The notes below the pieces were generated by a model. The model made no database searches, had not been told where the DNA came from, and saw nothing but the letters and a program-made list of their open reading frames with translations. From Marinobacter sp. LA51 (GTDB lineage: Bacteria; Pseudomonadota; Gammaproteobacteria; Pseudomonadales; Oleiphilaceae): a stretch of DNA of 64,000 bases. The stretch covers positions 558,001 to 622,000 of the forward strand of contig NZ_AP028070.1 in assembly GCF_030297175.1 (NCBI RefSeq), read 5' to 3'. The position numbers were made by a program, and so were the translations under genes. How positions within the stretch are numbered: position 1 is the first letter of the stretch; every line of letters starts with the position of its first letter. Shown piece by piece: positions 26,940 through 35,394 of this stretch.

Positions 26940-29234
26940 TCAGGCTTGTTTGCGTTGGCGATCAGGCCGCCAGACTTTGACAGTTACGACCTGACCATTC
27001 AATACGGAGGTGCCCACCAGCGGATCAATTTGCTCATCACTGAGTACGTCATTGATGCTGGCCCCGGCGTTTTCGTTGGCCACTGTTTGCCTGGTGCCAA
27101 CTCGATCGTGGCCCCAGCCGTGAGGAATGGAGACCACACCGGGCATCAGATCCTCGGTGATTTCCACCGGGAGTACGATGGTACCTGTGTCCGTGCTGAT
27201 CTGCGCGGAGTTGCCCGCCTGCAGGCCCAACCGGCTGGCGTCCTTGGGGTTAATCATCAGTGTGCAGCGGTCCTTGCCTTTAACCAGGCGCTGACTGTTA
27301 TGCATCCAGGAATTGTTGCTGCGCACGTGGCGGCGTCCGATCAGCAGCAACTCGGTGTTGACCGGCTCCTGCAGGAACTGATGCAGGCGCTCGACATCGT
27401 TAAGGTAGCGTCGTGGCGCAAGATGAATCATGCCGTCCCGGGTAAACAGGCGGTCGGGCAGGGACGGTTGCAGCGGCCCTAGGTCCACACCACTGGGAAC
27501 CTCCTTTAATGCCGCCAGCGACAAGCCCTTTGGCAGCGCCTGCCAGTTTCGGTTCAGCGGACTGAGTTTGGTGAGCGCACGTACGGGATGGCGCTCGGGC
27601 AATATGTCGAGAATCAGGTCCACCGCTGGCTGTACCAGGCCGCGGACACGGCCACCATCGGTGCCATAGGGCCCGGATCGGAGCAGTAGGTCCAGGATCG
27701 GGTCCGGTCCGAGCTGCTTGAAAGTGCGCCAGCCCAGTTCCGAGCGCAAGGGCAGGCGGCCGCCGTTCCGGTGTTTCTCAAGTCGGTGTGCCAGCTCCAA
27801 CAGGATTTGCCAGTCGTGGCGGCTGTCCGGGCCGGCGTCAAACAGGGGCTCGCTGTACTTTGCGACGTTCCGTACTGCGAACATGCTGAAAATCAGATCG
27901 TAGTGGCTGCGTTCCAGGGCCGCGGTCGGCGGCAGGATTACATCGGCGTGGCAGGTGGTCTCATTCAGGTAGTAGTCCACCGACACCATGAAATCGAGGC
28001 CGGAGAGGGCCTTTTCCAGGCGGGTGCCGTTGGGGCTGGACAGCACCGGATTGCCGGCCACGGTTACGAATGCGCGAACCTGGCCCTCGCCGGGAGTCAG
28101 GATTTCATCGGCCATAGTGCTGGCCGGGTACTCACCGCCAAACTCCGGCAGGCCTTTTACCCGGCTGTGGCGGGCGCCGAAATGACCACTTTGCCCGCCC
28201 AGGGCCCCCAGCGTCACCAGATCAATGGCGGGCTGGGTAAACAGCAGGGCGCCCGGTGTGTCGAGCTTGCCGGTGAGGATGTTCAGGCAGTAGGTGAGCC
28301 AGGTCGCCAGGCCACCAAAGCGCTGGGTGCTGGTGCCCATCCGGCTGTACAGTGCGGCCTTTGGGGTATTGGCCAACTGGCGGGTGAGCTGGCGGACGGC
28401 TTCAGCGGTGATGCCAGTGTGGTCACTGACCGCTTCCGGGGTGAACGCCAATGCCGCCAGACGTAAAAGGTCAGCATCTTTGGCCAGATGCTCGGCCGGC
28501 CCCAGTTCAACCAGATCTTCGGCAAACAGGGTGTTCACCATGGCCATCAGCAACAAGGCGTCGCTGCCAGGCCGGATAAAATGGAATTCGTCTGCCAGCT
28601 TGCCGGTTTCGGTTCGCCGAGGGTCGACCACGATGAGTCGGCCACCGCGCTCGTGCAGGCGTTTGATCCGGCCCCGGAAATCCGGAACCGTCATCAAGCT
28701 GCCATTGGAGGCCATGGGGTTGGCGCCAATGCAGATAAACAGATCGGTGTGGTCGATATCCGGAATCGGGAACAGGATCTGGTGTCCGAACATCTCCAGA
28801 CTGGCGAGCATGTGGGGAAGCTGATCGTTGGAGGTGGCCGAAAACCGGTTCTGGCTGCCGATGGCGCGCAGGAATGGCAGGGTAGCCACGAGGGCGCCGT
28901 GGTTGTGCACGTTGGGGTTGCCCAGGTAGACACCGATGCTGTTGCGGCCGAATTCTGATCGGGTCTTATGCAGCTTGTGCGCCACCAGGTCGAAGGCCTC
29001 GTCCCATTCCATTTCCTGCCAGCCGGAATCCGTGCGGCGCACCGGCTTGCGCAACCGGTCAGGGTCGTTGTGCAGGTCCTGCAGGGCGACCGCCTTGGGG
29101 CAGATATAGCCCTGACTTAATGGGTCGTCTTCGTCGCCTTTGACCGAGCTGATCTGGCCATTGGTCACTTCGATGGCGACGCCACACATGGCTTCGCACA
29201 GGTGGCATGTGCGGTGATGGGTACCGTTATCCAT
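26940..29234 (-). CDS. Molybdopterin-dependent oxidoreductase of the DMSO-reductase superfamily
   Basis: A 764-residue protein. The N-terminal 4Fe-4S domain has Cys10, Cys13, Cys17 and Cys45 (CHLCEAMCG, then YICPKA). Molybdopterin-binding regions include GANPMASNGSLMTVP, VDPRRTETGKLADEFHFIRPG and the C-terminal SIPHGWGHDRVG. There is no Tat signal, so it is probably cytoplasmic. There is no dedicated electron-transfer subunit beside it. The substrate is unknown; the family includes formate dehydrogenases and assimilatory nitrate reductases. An A-rich Hfq/Crc-type motif lies 23-34 nt upstream of the ATG, suggesting catabolite repression. Confidence 0.88.
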   Translation of the reverse strand: MDNGTHHRTCHLCEAMCGVAIEVTNGQISSVKGDEDDPLSQGYICPKAVALQDLHNDPDRLRKPVRRTDSGWQEMEWDEAFDLVAHKLHKTRSEFGRNSIGVYLGNPNVHNHGALVATLPFLRAIGSQNRFSATSNDQLPHMLASLEMFGHQILFPIPDIDHTDLFICIGANPMASNGSLMTVPDFRGRIKRLHERGGRLIVVDPRRTETGKLADEFHFIRPGSDALLLMAMVNTLFAEDLVELGPAEHLAKDADLLRLAALAFTPEAVSDHTGITAEAVRQLTRQLANTPKAALYSRMGTSTQRFGGLATWLTYCLNILTGKLDTPGALLFTQPAIDLVTLGALGGQSGHFGARHSRVKGLPEFGGEYPASTMADEILTPGEGQVRAFVTVAGNPVLSSPNGTRLEKALSGLDFMVSVDYYLNETTCHADVILPPTAALERSHYDLIFSMFAVRNVAKYSEPLFDAGPDSRHDWQILLELAHRLEKHRNGGRLPLRSELGWRTFKQLGPDPILDLLLRSGPYGTDGGRVRGLVQPAVDLILDILPERHPVRALTKLSPLNRNWQALPKGLSLAALKEVPSGVDLGPLQPSLPDRLFTRDGMIHLAPRRYLNDVERLHQFLQEPVNTELLLIGRRHVRSNNSWMHNSQRLVKGKDRCTLMINPKDASRLGLQAGNSAQISTDTGTIVLPVEITEDLMPGVVSIPHGWGHDRVGTRQTVANENAGASINDVLSDEQIDPLVGTSVLNGQVVTVKVWRPDRQRKQA

Positions 29235-29256
29235 GGAGCCCTCTCTTCTGGCGGGA

Positions 29257-29268
29257 TCTTATTGTTGT
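29257..29268 (-). promoter_or_regulatory. A-rich ARN motif in the oxidoreductase leader (candidate Hfq/Crc site)
   Basis: The minus strand reads ACAACAATAAGA, three consecutive A-A-N triplets, located 23-34 nt before the start codon. This matches the form of Hfq/Crc target sites in Pseudomonas mRNAs and the motifs of the CrcZ-like RNA at 47921-48300. Confidence 0.45.
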
Positions 29269-29341
29269 GGCGCTTGGGGTTGCATCGAGATTAGCAGGAA
29301 AGCCCGGGCATGGGAAAAGCTCTCCAGCCAGTGTTGGCTAC

Positions 29342-29368
29342 AAAAAGGCCAGCCGCGAAGGCTGGCCT
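29342..29368 (-). terminator. Intrinsic terminator after the Ig-like lipoprotein gene
   Basis: The stem AGGCCAGCC/GGCTGGCCT (29346-29354, 29360-29368) with a 5-nt loop is followed by five T on the minus strand. It lies 20 nt after the stop codon. Confidence 0.88.
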
Positions 29369-29388
29369 GAAAGGGTAAAAGCCTGAAG

Positions 29389-32300
29389 TTACTGCTGGGC
29401 AGGGATTTCCTTCACCGGGTTGGAGATGAAGTTCAGGTAGACGCCCTGTTCGGGAATCATCAGTGGTAGCTGAACGGCCTTGCCTTTGCCGGAGGCTACG
29501 TCTTCACAGGCATCAAAGCCATTGCCCGTGAAAATGCCTCCCAGACAACTGATGAAACCAACAAACCCGGTTGCTGCGTCAGAGCTCCCGGCGACGTCCA
29601 CGGTTATTTCAGGGAGGTTGGAGTTGCGCTGTTCAATCTGCATCCTTCCGTCGTCAAAGAACGTTATTTCGCCCTTAAGGTTGAGGGTGAACGGATAGCT
29701 GAACAAGTTGTGCGCAAGCAGGCCTTCCAGCGGTAAGTGAAGGTTCGGGGCATCCAACATAAGGTCTGCCTGGGTGCGGAATTCCGGCCGCCCGTTCTCG
29801 TCTTCCACAATCAGTCCTTCAACCAGACCCATTGGATTGTCTTCTGTTGGTTGGCCATATCGCATTCGCAGGACTTGTGGTCCAGTAACAGACTCCGAGG
29901 GCCCCAGCAGATCGTACCAGACAGTTGCTGAGGTCGTGGCCAGCATAGTGGGGTAAAGCAACACGCGAATGTTGCCGGTTGGTTTCCCTGTCGATGGATC
30001 AATTTCCGGGCCGATGATCTCGGTGTTCAGACCATAGGTCTGGTAAATGAACTTCTGATCCGGGCATTCTTCGCCTACATAGCTGCAACCCACGCGGGCA
30101 TTGGCTTGTGATTCGGGGTCGCCGTCGTTACCAAGCACAACCGCATTGCCGTTCATAATGAGTTTTGTCGCATTGGGTGGCGTGGCGAAGCTGAGAATCT
30201 CGCCACCGGCATCGAATGCCTCAGCAATCGCGTTAAATGGTTCGATGGTTTCGTCGATGATGAAGTTCGAGTTGGTGTCCCGTATGGGAAGATTTCGAAG
30301 GGGGGCGAACACGGTGTTCGTCGCGTCTGTACCGCGGAAATAGATGGAAAGCGGTTCGCCACCATTGTCGGTCGGGTCGAGAAGCAGGTCGGTCTGCAGT
30401 GCCATGCCGTTTTCACCGCAAATAACGTTCGTGCAGTCCCCGTTTTCTGCCGACACCATGGTGTAGCGATACAGTGTGCCCGGCTCCCAAGGTGAGTCGG
30501 GATAGAATCTGACCCTCTGATTGTTTTTCTCCAGTCGGCCGGGTACTTCCTCAAGCACGGTTTCGCTTTCATCAACCTTCTGAACAAGGAGGGTTTCGCC
30601 GGCCCGGATCGAGCCGAGATCCATGGATTGGGAGAACACAACGGTAATCGGTCGATCCGCCGGCATGGTGGTTACCGGAAGAATGTCCCGAGATTGAGGG
30701 TTGCCCTCATTGTCCTTGGGAAGTTCGCTGCCTTCTTCACTGAGTTTGTCAATGCAGTAGCCATGTTTGTCGTCTGCTAGTTGCCGATTCTCGGTGACGC
30801 AGGGATATCCAGGATAGGTCGTCAAGGCAAGCGGAGAGCGCTGAGTGACTGGAGAGGCTTCATTCTCAATTGGCTCAAGCTCAAAGTTCAGACTCTGAGT
30901 CGCAGCAGCATTGCCGGCCAGATCTTTCAGACCTTCAATCTGCAAGGTGTATTCACTGCCATGTTTCAGGCCGCCCTTGGGATTCAAAACGATCGCGGTG
31001 CCGTCGAGTTTTGAATCCAGGTTTTCGAGCTTGAGGCCATCCTCGAATAGGGTAATACCTGAGGCGATGGTCCTGCCGTCCAGCGGTTCGTCGAAGTTCA
31101 GGATCACCGGGTCGCCGGGTCGCTGCATTGACTGGCGAGTGGCTGGAATGGCATCCGCGGGGCCTGGCATCCAGCTGACGAGCTGTGGGCTAGTGCTGTC
31201 GGGTTCATACAATTCTTCGGCATCCAGGGCGGAATCAGCATCGGTGGCCGCCTCAATCCGGAAGGCGATAGTGGCATCGGTGTATTCCTGGCCCAACAGC
31301 TCAGGTTCGACCACACCGATGGCATCAATGGTGAGGACTCCCTCCTGCACGATGGCAATGCCGCTCAATTCGACCCCGAGCAGGTCCTGGGACAGAGCGG
31401 CGTTCGGCTGTGCTTCCTCAGTGTTCATGGAGACATCCATAAACAGCTTAACGTGCCGTGGCGCATTGAGATCGTCGGTGTACGGATTGGGGCTCAGGTA
31501 ACCGGTGGCGTCTGAGAGCATAGTCACCTTGATATTGCCTGTGGTCTGCATCTGGCCGGTCCTGGGGTTGATCACCGGCACACTGCCATTGATCTTTACA
31601 TCCAGGCTGCTGCTGGTGAGCACGCTGCCTTTCGGCACACGCAGGGGCAGGGGTTCATCGGCGTCAAAGGATGGCGCGTAGGCCAGTTCGGCGAACAGGC
31701 CTCCAGTCTGCTGAGAAGGTCCGGCTACGCCTTGCAGGACTGAATTCAGGGTGACCCCATTGATAATCTGGCCATTGAGCCGGGATTTTCGGGCACCGGA
31801 TTCACCGGTGCCGGCGAGCATGCCGGAGTCAATCACCTCCTGGAACAGCACCACGGTCGGGCCGGTTTCGCGGGCGCTAAACTGTTTGCTGAAATCCAGG
31901 GTTCCGCCGGTGGTGTGGCTCGGCAAGTTCTGAATCCGTAGCGTGTAGCTTTGGCCGGCGGCAAGGGCATCGTCCTTGGTGCCGCAGAGCTCCCGGGCTT
32001 CGACGGTGCAGGGATCGACGGTGATGCGGCGGCCATCCACCAAAACGGTGGCAGGCACGGTTTCACCGGCTGAATCTTCCAGGCGAATCTGGCCGCCCAT
32101 GGCCTGCCAGTTTGGATGCACCGGGTGGGTGAGGGCCAGACGGAAGGTGGAGAAATTCATCGGCTGGAATTCACTATCCGGAGCCGGAACCATTTCCGCT
32201 ACCGCAAATTTGTTGGCGCTGTTGTCCAGGCTGGCGATTCCGGTGAAACCGCCACGAGTGGAAAACTGAATGCCTTCAGCTCCATGGGCGTTGGGTGTGA

Positions 32301-32667
32301 TGATGGTTCTGGTTTCCTCGGCCAGCAGCGGATCCTGGAACATCACCGAGTAGTCTGTTCCGGTACTCAGGGCCGTTGCCGGTGTCAGTTTCAGACTGTG
32401 TCCGCCATCCACTTTCGTGACGGTGAAGTCTACCGGGGTGGTCCCGTCTGTGACCCGGATTTTCTCCTTCAGATCGGCCTCGGTGTCGGTGATGGCGTGG
32501 GAAAACCGAACCACAATGTCCGCGGCCGGGCTGATGCCGGTCTGGCCATCGGCCGGGTAGGAGTAGACTACCGAGCCAGGTGTTGTCTTGGTCACACTCT
32601 GTTCGTCGCCACCACAGGCAGCAAACAGAAGCGCGGGTATCAGTGCCAGGGTCTTGTTGTATTTCAT
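29389..32667 (-). CDS. Large lipoprotein with repeated bacterial Ig-like (Big_5/SbsA-type) domains
   Basis: A 1092-residue precursor starting MKYNKTLALIPALLFAACGG, with GAGGAG ten bases upstream. The lipobox Cys18 marks it as a lipoprotein, probably outer-membrane. Ig-like motifs of the Big_5 type recur around residue 40 (YPADGQTGISPAADIVVRFS), 155, 510 (MPGPADAIPATRQSM, NFDEPLDGRTIASG) and 660 (ADRPITVVFSQSMDLGS). The last 250 residues are beta-rich, with lipid-transfer-like amphipathic strands. I see no catalytic GxSxG motif. It lies 61 nt downstream of a FadL-family gene in one operon, suggesting that the two handle the same hydrophobic ligand at the cell surface. Confidence 0.8.
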   Translation of the reverse strand: MKYNKTLALIPALLFAACGGDEQSVTKTTPGSVVYSYPADGQTGISPAADIVVRFSHAITDTEADLKEKIRVTDGTTPVDFTVTKVDGGHSLKLTPATALSTGTDYSVMFQDPLLAEETRTIITPNAHGAEGIQFSTRGGFTGIASLDNSANKFAVAEMVPAPDSEFQPMNFSTFRLALTHPVHPNWQAMGGQIRLEDSAGETVPATVLVDGRRITVDPCTVEARELCGTKDDALAAGQSYTLRIQNLPSHTTGGTLDFSKQFSARETGPTVVLFQEVIDSGMLAGTGESGARKSRLNGQIINGVTLNSVLQGVAGPSQQTGGLFAELAYAPSFDADEPLPLRVPKGSVLTSSSLDVKINGSVPVINPRTGQMQTTGNIKVTMLSDATGYLSPNPYTDDLNAPRHVKLFMDVSMNTEEAQPNAALSQDLLGVELSGIAIVQEGVLTIDAIGVVEPELLGQEYTDATIAFRIEAATDADSALDAEELYEPDSTSPQLVSWMPGPADAIPATRQSMQRPGDPVILNFDEPLDGRTIASGITLFEDGLKLENLDSKLDGTAIVLNPKGGLKHGSEYTLQIEGLKDLAGNAAATQSLNFELEPIENEASPVTQRSPLALTTYPGYPCVTENRQLADDKHGYCIDKLSEEGSELPKDNEGNPQSRDILPVTTMPADRPITVVFSQSMDLGSIRAGETLLVQKVDESETVLEEVPGRLEKNNQRVRFYPDSPWEPGTLYRYTMVSAENGDCTNVICGENGMALQTDLLLDPTDNGGEPLSIYFRGTDATNTVFAPLRNLPIRDTNSNFIIDETIEPFNAIAEAFDAGGEILSFATPPNATKLIMNGNAVVLGNDGDPESQANARVGCSYVGEECPDQKFIYQTYGLNTEIIGPEIDPSTGKPTGNIRVLLYPTMLATTSATVWYDLLGPSESVTGPQVLRMRYGQPTEDNPMGLVEGLIVEDENGRPEFRTQADLMLDAPNLHLPLEGLLAHNLFSYPFTLNLKGEITFFDDGRMQIEQRNSNLPEITVDVAGSSDAATGFVGFISCLGGIFTGNGFDACEDVASGKGKAVQLPLMIPEQGVYLNFISNPVKEIPAQQ

Positions 32668-32728
32668 GGCAGAACTTCTCCTCAAAGCTTGGATGCTCAG
32701 GAATTCAGAGGCTGAAAACGTCAGGCAC

Positions 32729-34066
32729 TCAGAACTTCAGGGTGATGGAGCCGCTAATGACGTGAACATCGCCGTCGGCGGTCACGTCGGTCTCATTGCC
32801 GTCGTAATCCACCAGGGTGAAGTCCCGGTCCTGGAGTTGTTGGTACTGATAGCCCACGTCGAGTCGAACCGGATAGGCGAGCAGTCGGGTGCGATCATAA
32901 GTGGCGCTCAGGCCCAGTCCGAGGACAATTTTGTCGGTGTCGAGGTAGTTGATCTCCGGATTTCGAGTGGTCTTGAGGGGTGATTCCTCAAAGGCAACGC
33001 CGGCTCGTACCGCAAAGTTCTTGTTCAGCTGGTACTCCGCACCAAGACGGGGGATGAGGATATCGTCGAACTGAATGCGGTCGCCCGGCGATTGGGATTC
33101 CTGATCCTTGATGGTGTCGGAGGCGAACTCATCCTCCAGCTCAGACCAGTTCTGCTGCTCAATAGAGCCGCCGATTCGCCAGTTTTCAGTCCGGTATTGA
33201 GCCCCGATGCCAATGGTTTCCGGCTGGAATGAGTCGATGGTGGAAACCGCCAGGCTCAGGCCCGGGTCGGGAATGGTCTGGGTCACAATGATGTTGGAGT
33301 CGACGGCAGTGGACGCAGCCGATTTGGTGCGGTAGGTCAGGGCTGTCTCCCAGCCATCCAGGAAACACTCGGAGTCGGGGCAGAAGGTGCTTCCCAAGTC
33401 CATGCTGGTGCCGAGGATGGTTTTCAGGGACGGCTCCGCATTAACGCCCAGACGTTCCCGGCTGGTTTCACCACCGAGGGTAGAGACTGCTTCTAGGTTG
33501 GCCGCCGCCTCCAGGGTGATCCGGACCGAGGCACCGGCGGAGATGCCCCGCCAGATCGGGGTGGCGCCGCCAATGTTCAGAAAGAGCGGCTCCTTGCCAT
33601 ACTGCAGGAACTGTCCGCTTTCAGTGGTCTCCGAGCGGAAGGCCAGCATTTCCTTGCCGTACTTCTCGACGCCGGCGATGAAACCGAGGTAGATCGGATG
33701 TTTGGAGCGGGTCAGTGAGCCGAGGTTGGTTTTCATGCCAATCAGCACATGCTGACTGGGCGAGTTCGACAGGACGTCGCTGTTGGCGTTCGGGTTGGCC
33801 GACCTCAGCTCCTGCTCGGCGTGCAGGATGCCGGTGGTCAGTTCACCCCGACTGTCCTTGGTGAGGTAGGCCGGGTTGTAGTAAGTAGCTGAGACCTGGT
33901 CATTGAACATGGACAGAGATTGCGCCGTCGCAACGTCGACCGGCATGACACCGTAGGTAGTGCCGAGATTACCCATGCTGGCAGCGGCAGACAGGGAAAG
34001 GCCAGTGGAAACCGTTGCAACGGCCAGGGACATCGCCCGTACTGAAAATCGGGAGGTGGAAGGCAT
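32729..34066 (-). CDS. FadL/OmpP1-related outer-membrane channel
   Basis: A 445-residue precursor with a signal peptide ending SLSAAASMG. Its mature N-terminus (GNLGTTYGVMPVDVATAQSLSMFND, then SATYYNPAYLTKDSRG) is FadL-like: a plug followed by an NPAYL variant of the NPAG motif. Strands with FAVRAGVAFEESP, and a C-terminus ending ITLKF, indicate a beta-barrel. It is divergent from the FadL at 6758 and belongs to a separate subgroup. It heads the operon with the Ig-like lipoprotein. GGAG lies seven bases upstream of the ATG, and an A-rich Hfq/Crc-like motif precedes it. Confidence 0.82.
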   Translation of the reverse strand: MPSTSRFSVRAMSLAVATVSTGLSLSAAASMGNLGTTYGVMPVDVATAQSLSMFNDQVSATYYNPAYLTKDSRGELTTGILHAEQELRSANPNANSDVLSNSPSQHVLIGMKTNLGSLTRSKHPIYLGFIAGVEKYGKEMLAFRSETTESGQFLQYGKEPLFLNIGGATPIWRGISAGASVRITLEAAANLEAVSTLGGETSRERLGVNAEPSLKTILGTSMDLGSTFCPDSECFLDGWETALTYRTKSAASTAVDSNIIVTQTIPDPGLSLAVSTIDSFQPETIGIGAQYRTENWRIGGSIEQQNWSELEDEFASDTIKDQESQSPGDRIQFDDILIPRLGAEYQLNKNFAVRAGVAFEESPLKTTRNPEINYLDTDKIVLGLGLSATYDRTRLLAYPVRLDVGYQYQQLQDRDFTLVDYDGNETDVTADGDVHVISGSITLKF

Positions 34067-34085
34067 TGATACACTCCATTATGTC

Positions 34086-34101
34086 GTTGTTTTTTGTTCT
34101 T
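34086..34101 (-). promoter_or_regulatory. A-rich ARN motif in the FadL-like operon leader (candidate Hfq/Crc site)
   Basis: The minus strand reads AAGAACAAAAAACAAC, at least four A-A-N triplets, 20-35 nt upstream of the start codon and just before the Shine-Dalgarno sequence. It is the strongest such motif in an mRNA leader in this window. Confidence 0.5.
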
Positions 34102-34147
34102 GAGCTGTGTCCTTTCATGGAACACGGATATTTCTTTTTAGTTTTCG

Positions 34148-34191
34148 AAGCCAGTTTATTGGGCCCGCTTGATGAGGGCCTTGGCTTTTTT
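34148..34191 (+). terminator. Terminator-like hairpin on the plus strand with no obvious gene
   Basis: The outer stem AAGCCA/TGGCTT (34148-34153, 34182-34187) and inner stem GGCCC/GGGCC are followed by a run of T on the plus strand. No plus-strand gene ends here. On the minus strand it would be a hairpin in the long leader of the FadL-like operon. Confidence 0.35.
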
Positions 34192-34275
34192 GACACAGGC
34201 TTGTGTTTTTATGATCAGTTCTGACGGATTGTCTGACTAAAATTCAGAAAGCAGAGTTTGATGTTGCCTCTTATA

Positions 34276-34330
34276 GTGTCGACCATCAGATTGGCGTTTC
34301 AGGTCATGAAAGTCAGACATACTGTGTCGA
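34276..34330. promoter_or_regulatory. Repeated GTGTCGA upstream of the PEP-CTERM gene
   Basis: Two exact GTGTCGA copies (34276-34282 and 34324-34330) lie 48 nt apart, 76-130 bp upstream of the sigma54-like element. That is a typical position for enhancer-binding protein sites. They could bind a PrsR-type activator. Confidence 0.3.
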
Positions 34331-34405
34331 GAATTTTTACACTGGAATTGAGGGCTTTTTAGGGCTGATGTTTATCCCCTTGAAGTTGCACTGTTAGTGC
34401 TTTTT

Positions 34406-34420
34406 TGGCCTATGTTATGC
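34406..34420 (+). promoter_or_regulatory. Possible sigma54 promoter of the PEP-CTERM gene
   Basis: TGGCCTATGTTATGC has GG and GC separated by exactly 10 bases and the leading TGGC. It matches the core positions but not the full consensus. The predicted start near 34432 gives a leader of about 120 nt. Confidence 0.4.
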
Positions 34421-34553
34421 CTCTGATTCGTTAGCGCGTATAGGTACACGGCAAGTTTTTAATGGCGGTCTTGACGATGGTTCGCGTCCAGGGCCTGCAA
34501 TTGATGCAGGGAGGTCATTGGCCTTGATAGTCCCTTTGTGGGGGGGTACGAGG

Positions 34554-35099
34554 ATGAATGCATTAACAAGATCAATAGTAATCGCGCTAACGTTTGCTTG
34601 GATTGCTCCGGCTCATGCCTACATGGTAGGTCTGGAGGATGTCGGGGGTGCGGATGCGCTGGTTGGTCAGACAGATAATCTGAATGCGCTTGGTCCTTGT
34701 GGCACTGGTAACAGCCCAAGTACAGAGCTTTGCTGGATCAATAATTTGTTAGGGAGCACGACGACCTACGTGGAAAGTGACAAGGTTGAAAACCAGTCAT
34801 TCGTCAAAGTGGATGGCAGCTCTTCGGTAATCGCCTTCGAATTATCGAGCCCGACAGAGTATTTCTTTATAAAGAATGCGCAGTGGTACGGGCTGTTCCA
34901 AAATGCCTTCAATCAGGATTGGGCGGTTATCGACACGTCGCTAATTGCAGCAGGGTTCAACTTGCCGAGTGATGAGTACGAGATCAGCCACATTGCGCCG
35001 ATAGGCAGAACCTTTGAGGTGCCCGAGCCCGGCTCGCTGGCCCTTCTGGGGCTTGGACTGGCGGCACTAGGGTACAGGCGTCGACTGAAAATAGCGTGA
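34554..35099 (+). CDS. PEP-CTERM sorting-signal protein (orphan exosortase substrate)
   Basis: A 181-residue secreted protein. It has an N-terminal signal peptide (ends APAHA, residue 22), a mature domain with two cysteines (residues 49 and 60), and a C-terminal PEP motif at 157-159 followed by a hydrophobic helix and Arg-Arg-Arg at 175-177, the complete PEP-CTERM tripartite signal. Such proteins are processed by an exosortase and exported to the surface, often with exopolysaccharide. No exosortase or polysaccharide cluster is in the window. The gene is visibly AT-richer than its neighbours and stands alone between the FadL-like operon and tRNA-Ile2, suggesting acquisition. Confidence 0.88.
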   Translation: MNALTRSIVIALTFAWIAPAHAYMVGLEDVGGADALVGQTDNLNALGPCGTGNSPSTELCWINNLLGSTTTYVESDKVENQSFVKVDGSSSVIAFELSSPTEYFFIKNAQWYGLFQNAFNQDWAVIDTSLIAAGFNLPSDEYEISHIAPIGRTFEVPEPGSLALLGLGLAALGYRRRLKIA

Positions 35100-35119
35100 C
35101 GTATCATCGTGCGAACAAG

Positions 35120-35144
35120 TGCCTCGGTCCTTCCGGGGCATTTT
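35120..35144 (+). terminator. Intrinsic terminator after the PEP-CTERM gene
   Basis: The stem TGCCTCGG/CCGGGGCA (one G-T pair) with loop TCCTT is followed by TTTT. It begins 20 nt after the stop codon. Confidence 0.75.
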
Positions 35145-35220
35145 CGTATTAGAGCGGTATCAAAGCGCCCAGGCGGAAACCTGCCAAGTAACGCAAAAGA
35201 AGTGAGTATCAAGGAGAGAA

Positions 35221-35302
<82 letters not shown>

Positions 35303-35343
35303 CTACTTGCTGTTTTGAAAGGTGTTTCCGGGAAGGGAAACAG

Positions 35344-35381
35344 AGCGGGCGCCATTATACCGGTGAGGTGAGGCGCCCGCT
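35344..35381 (-). promoter_or_regulatory. Perfect 10-bp inverted repeat enclosing a tRNA -10 box
   Basis: AGCGGGCGCC/GGCGCCCGCT (35344-35353, 35372-35381) flanks TATAAT on the minus strand (35354-35359). A GC-rich discriminator (GGCGCCCGC) follows, as in stable-RNA promoters under stringent control. The same repeat can form a hairpin after the rpoD stop. No convincing -35 is visible. Confidence 0.5.
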
Positions 35382-35394
35382 ACTGTTGTGGGCC

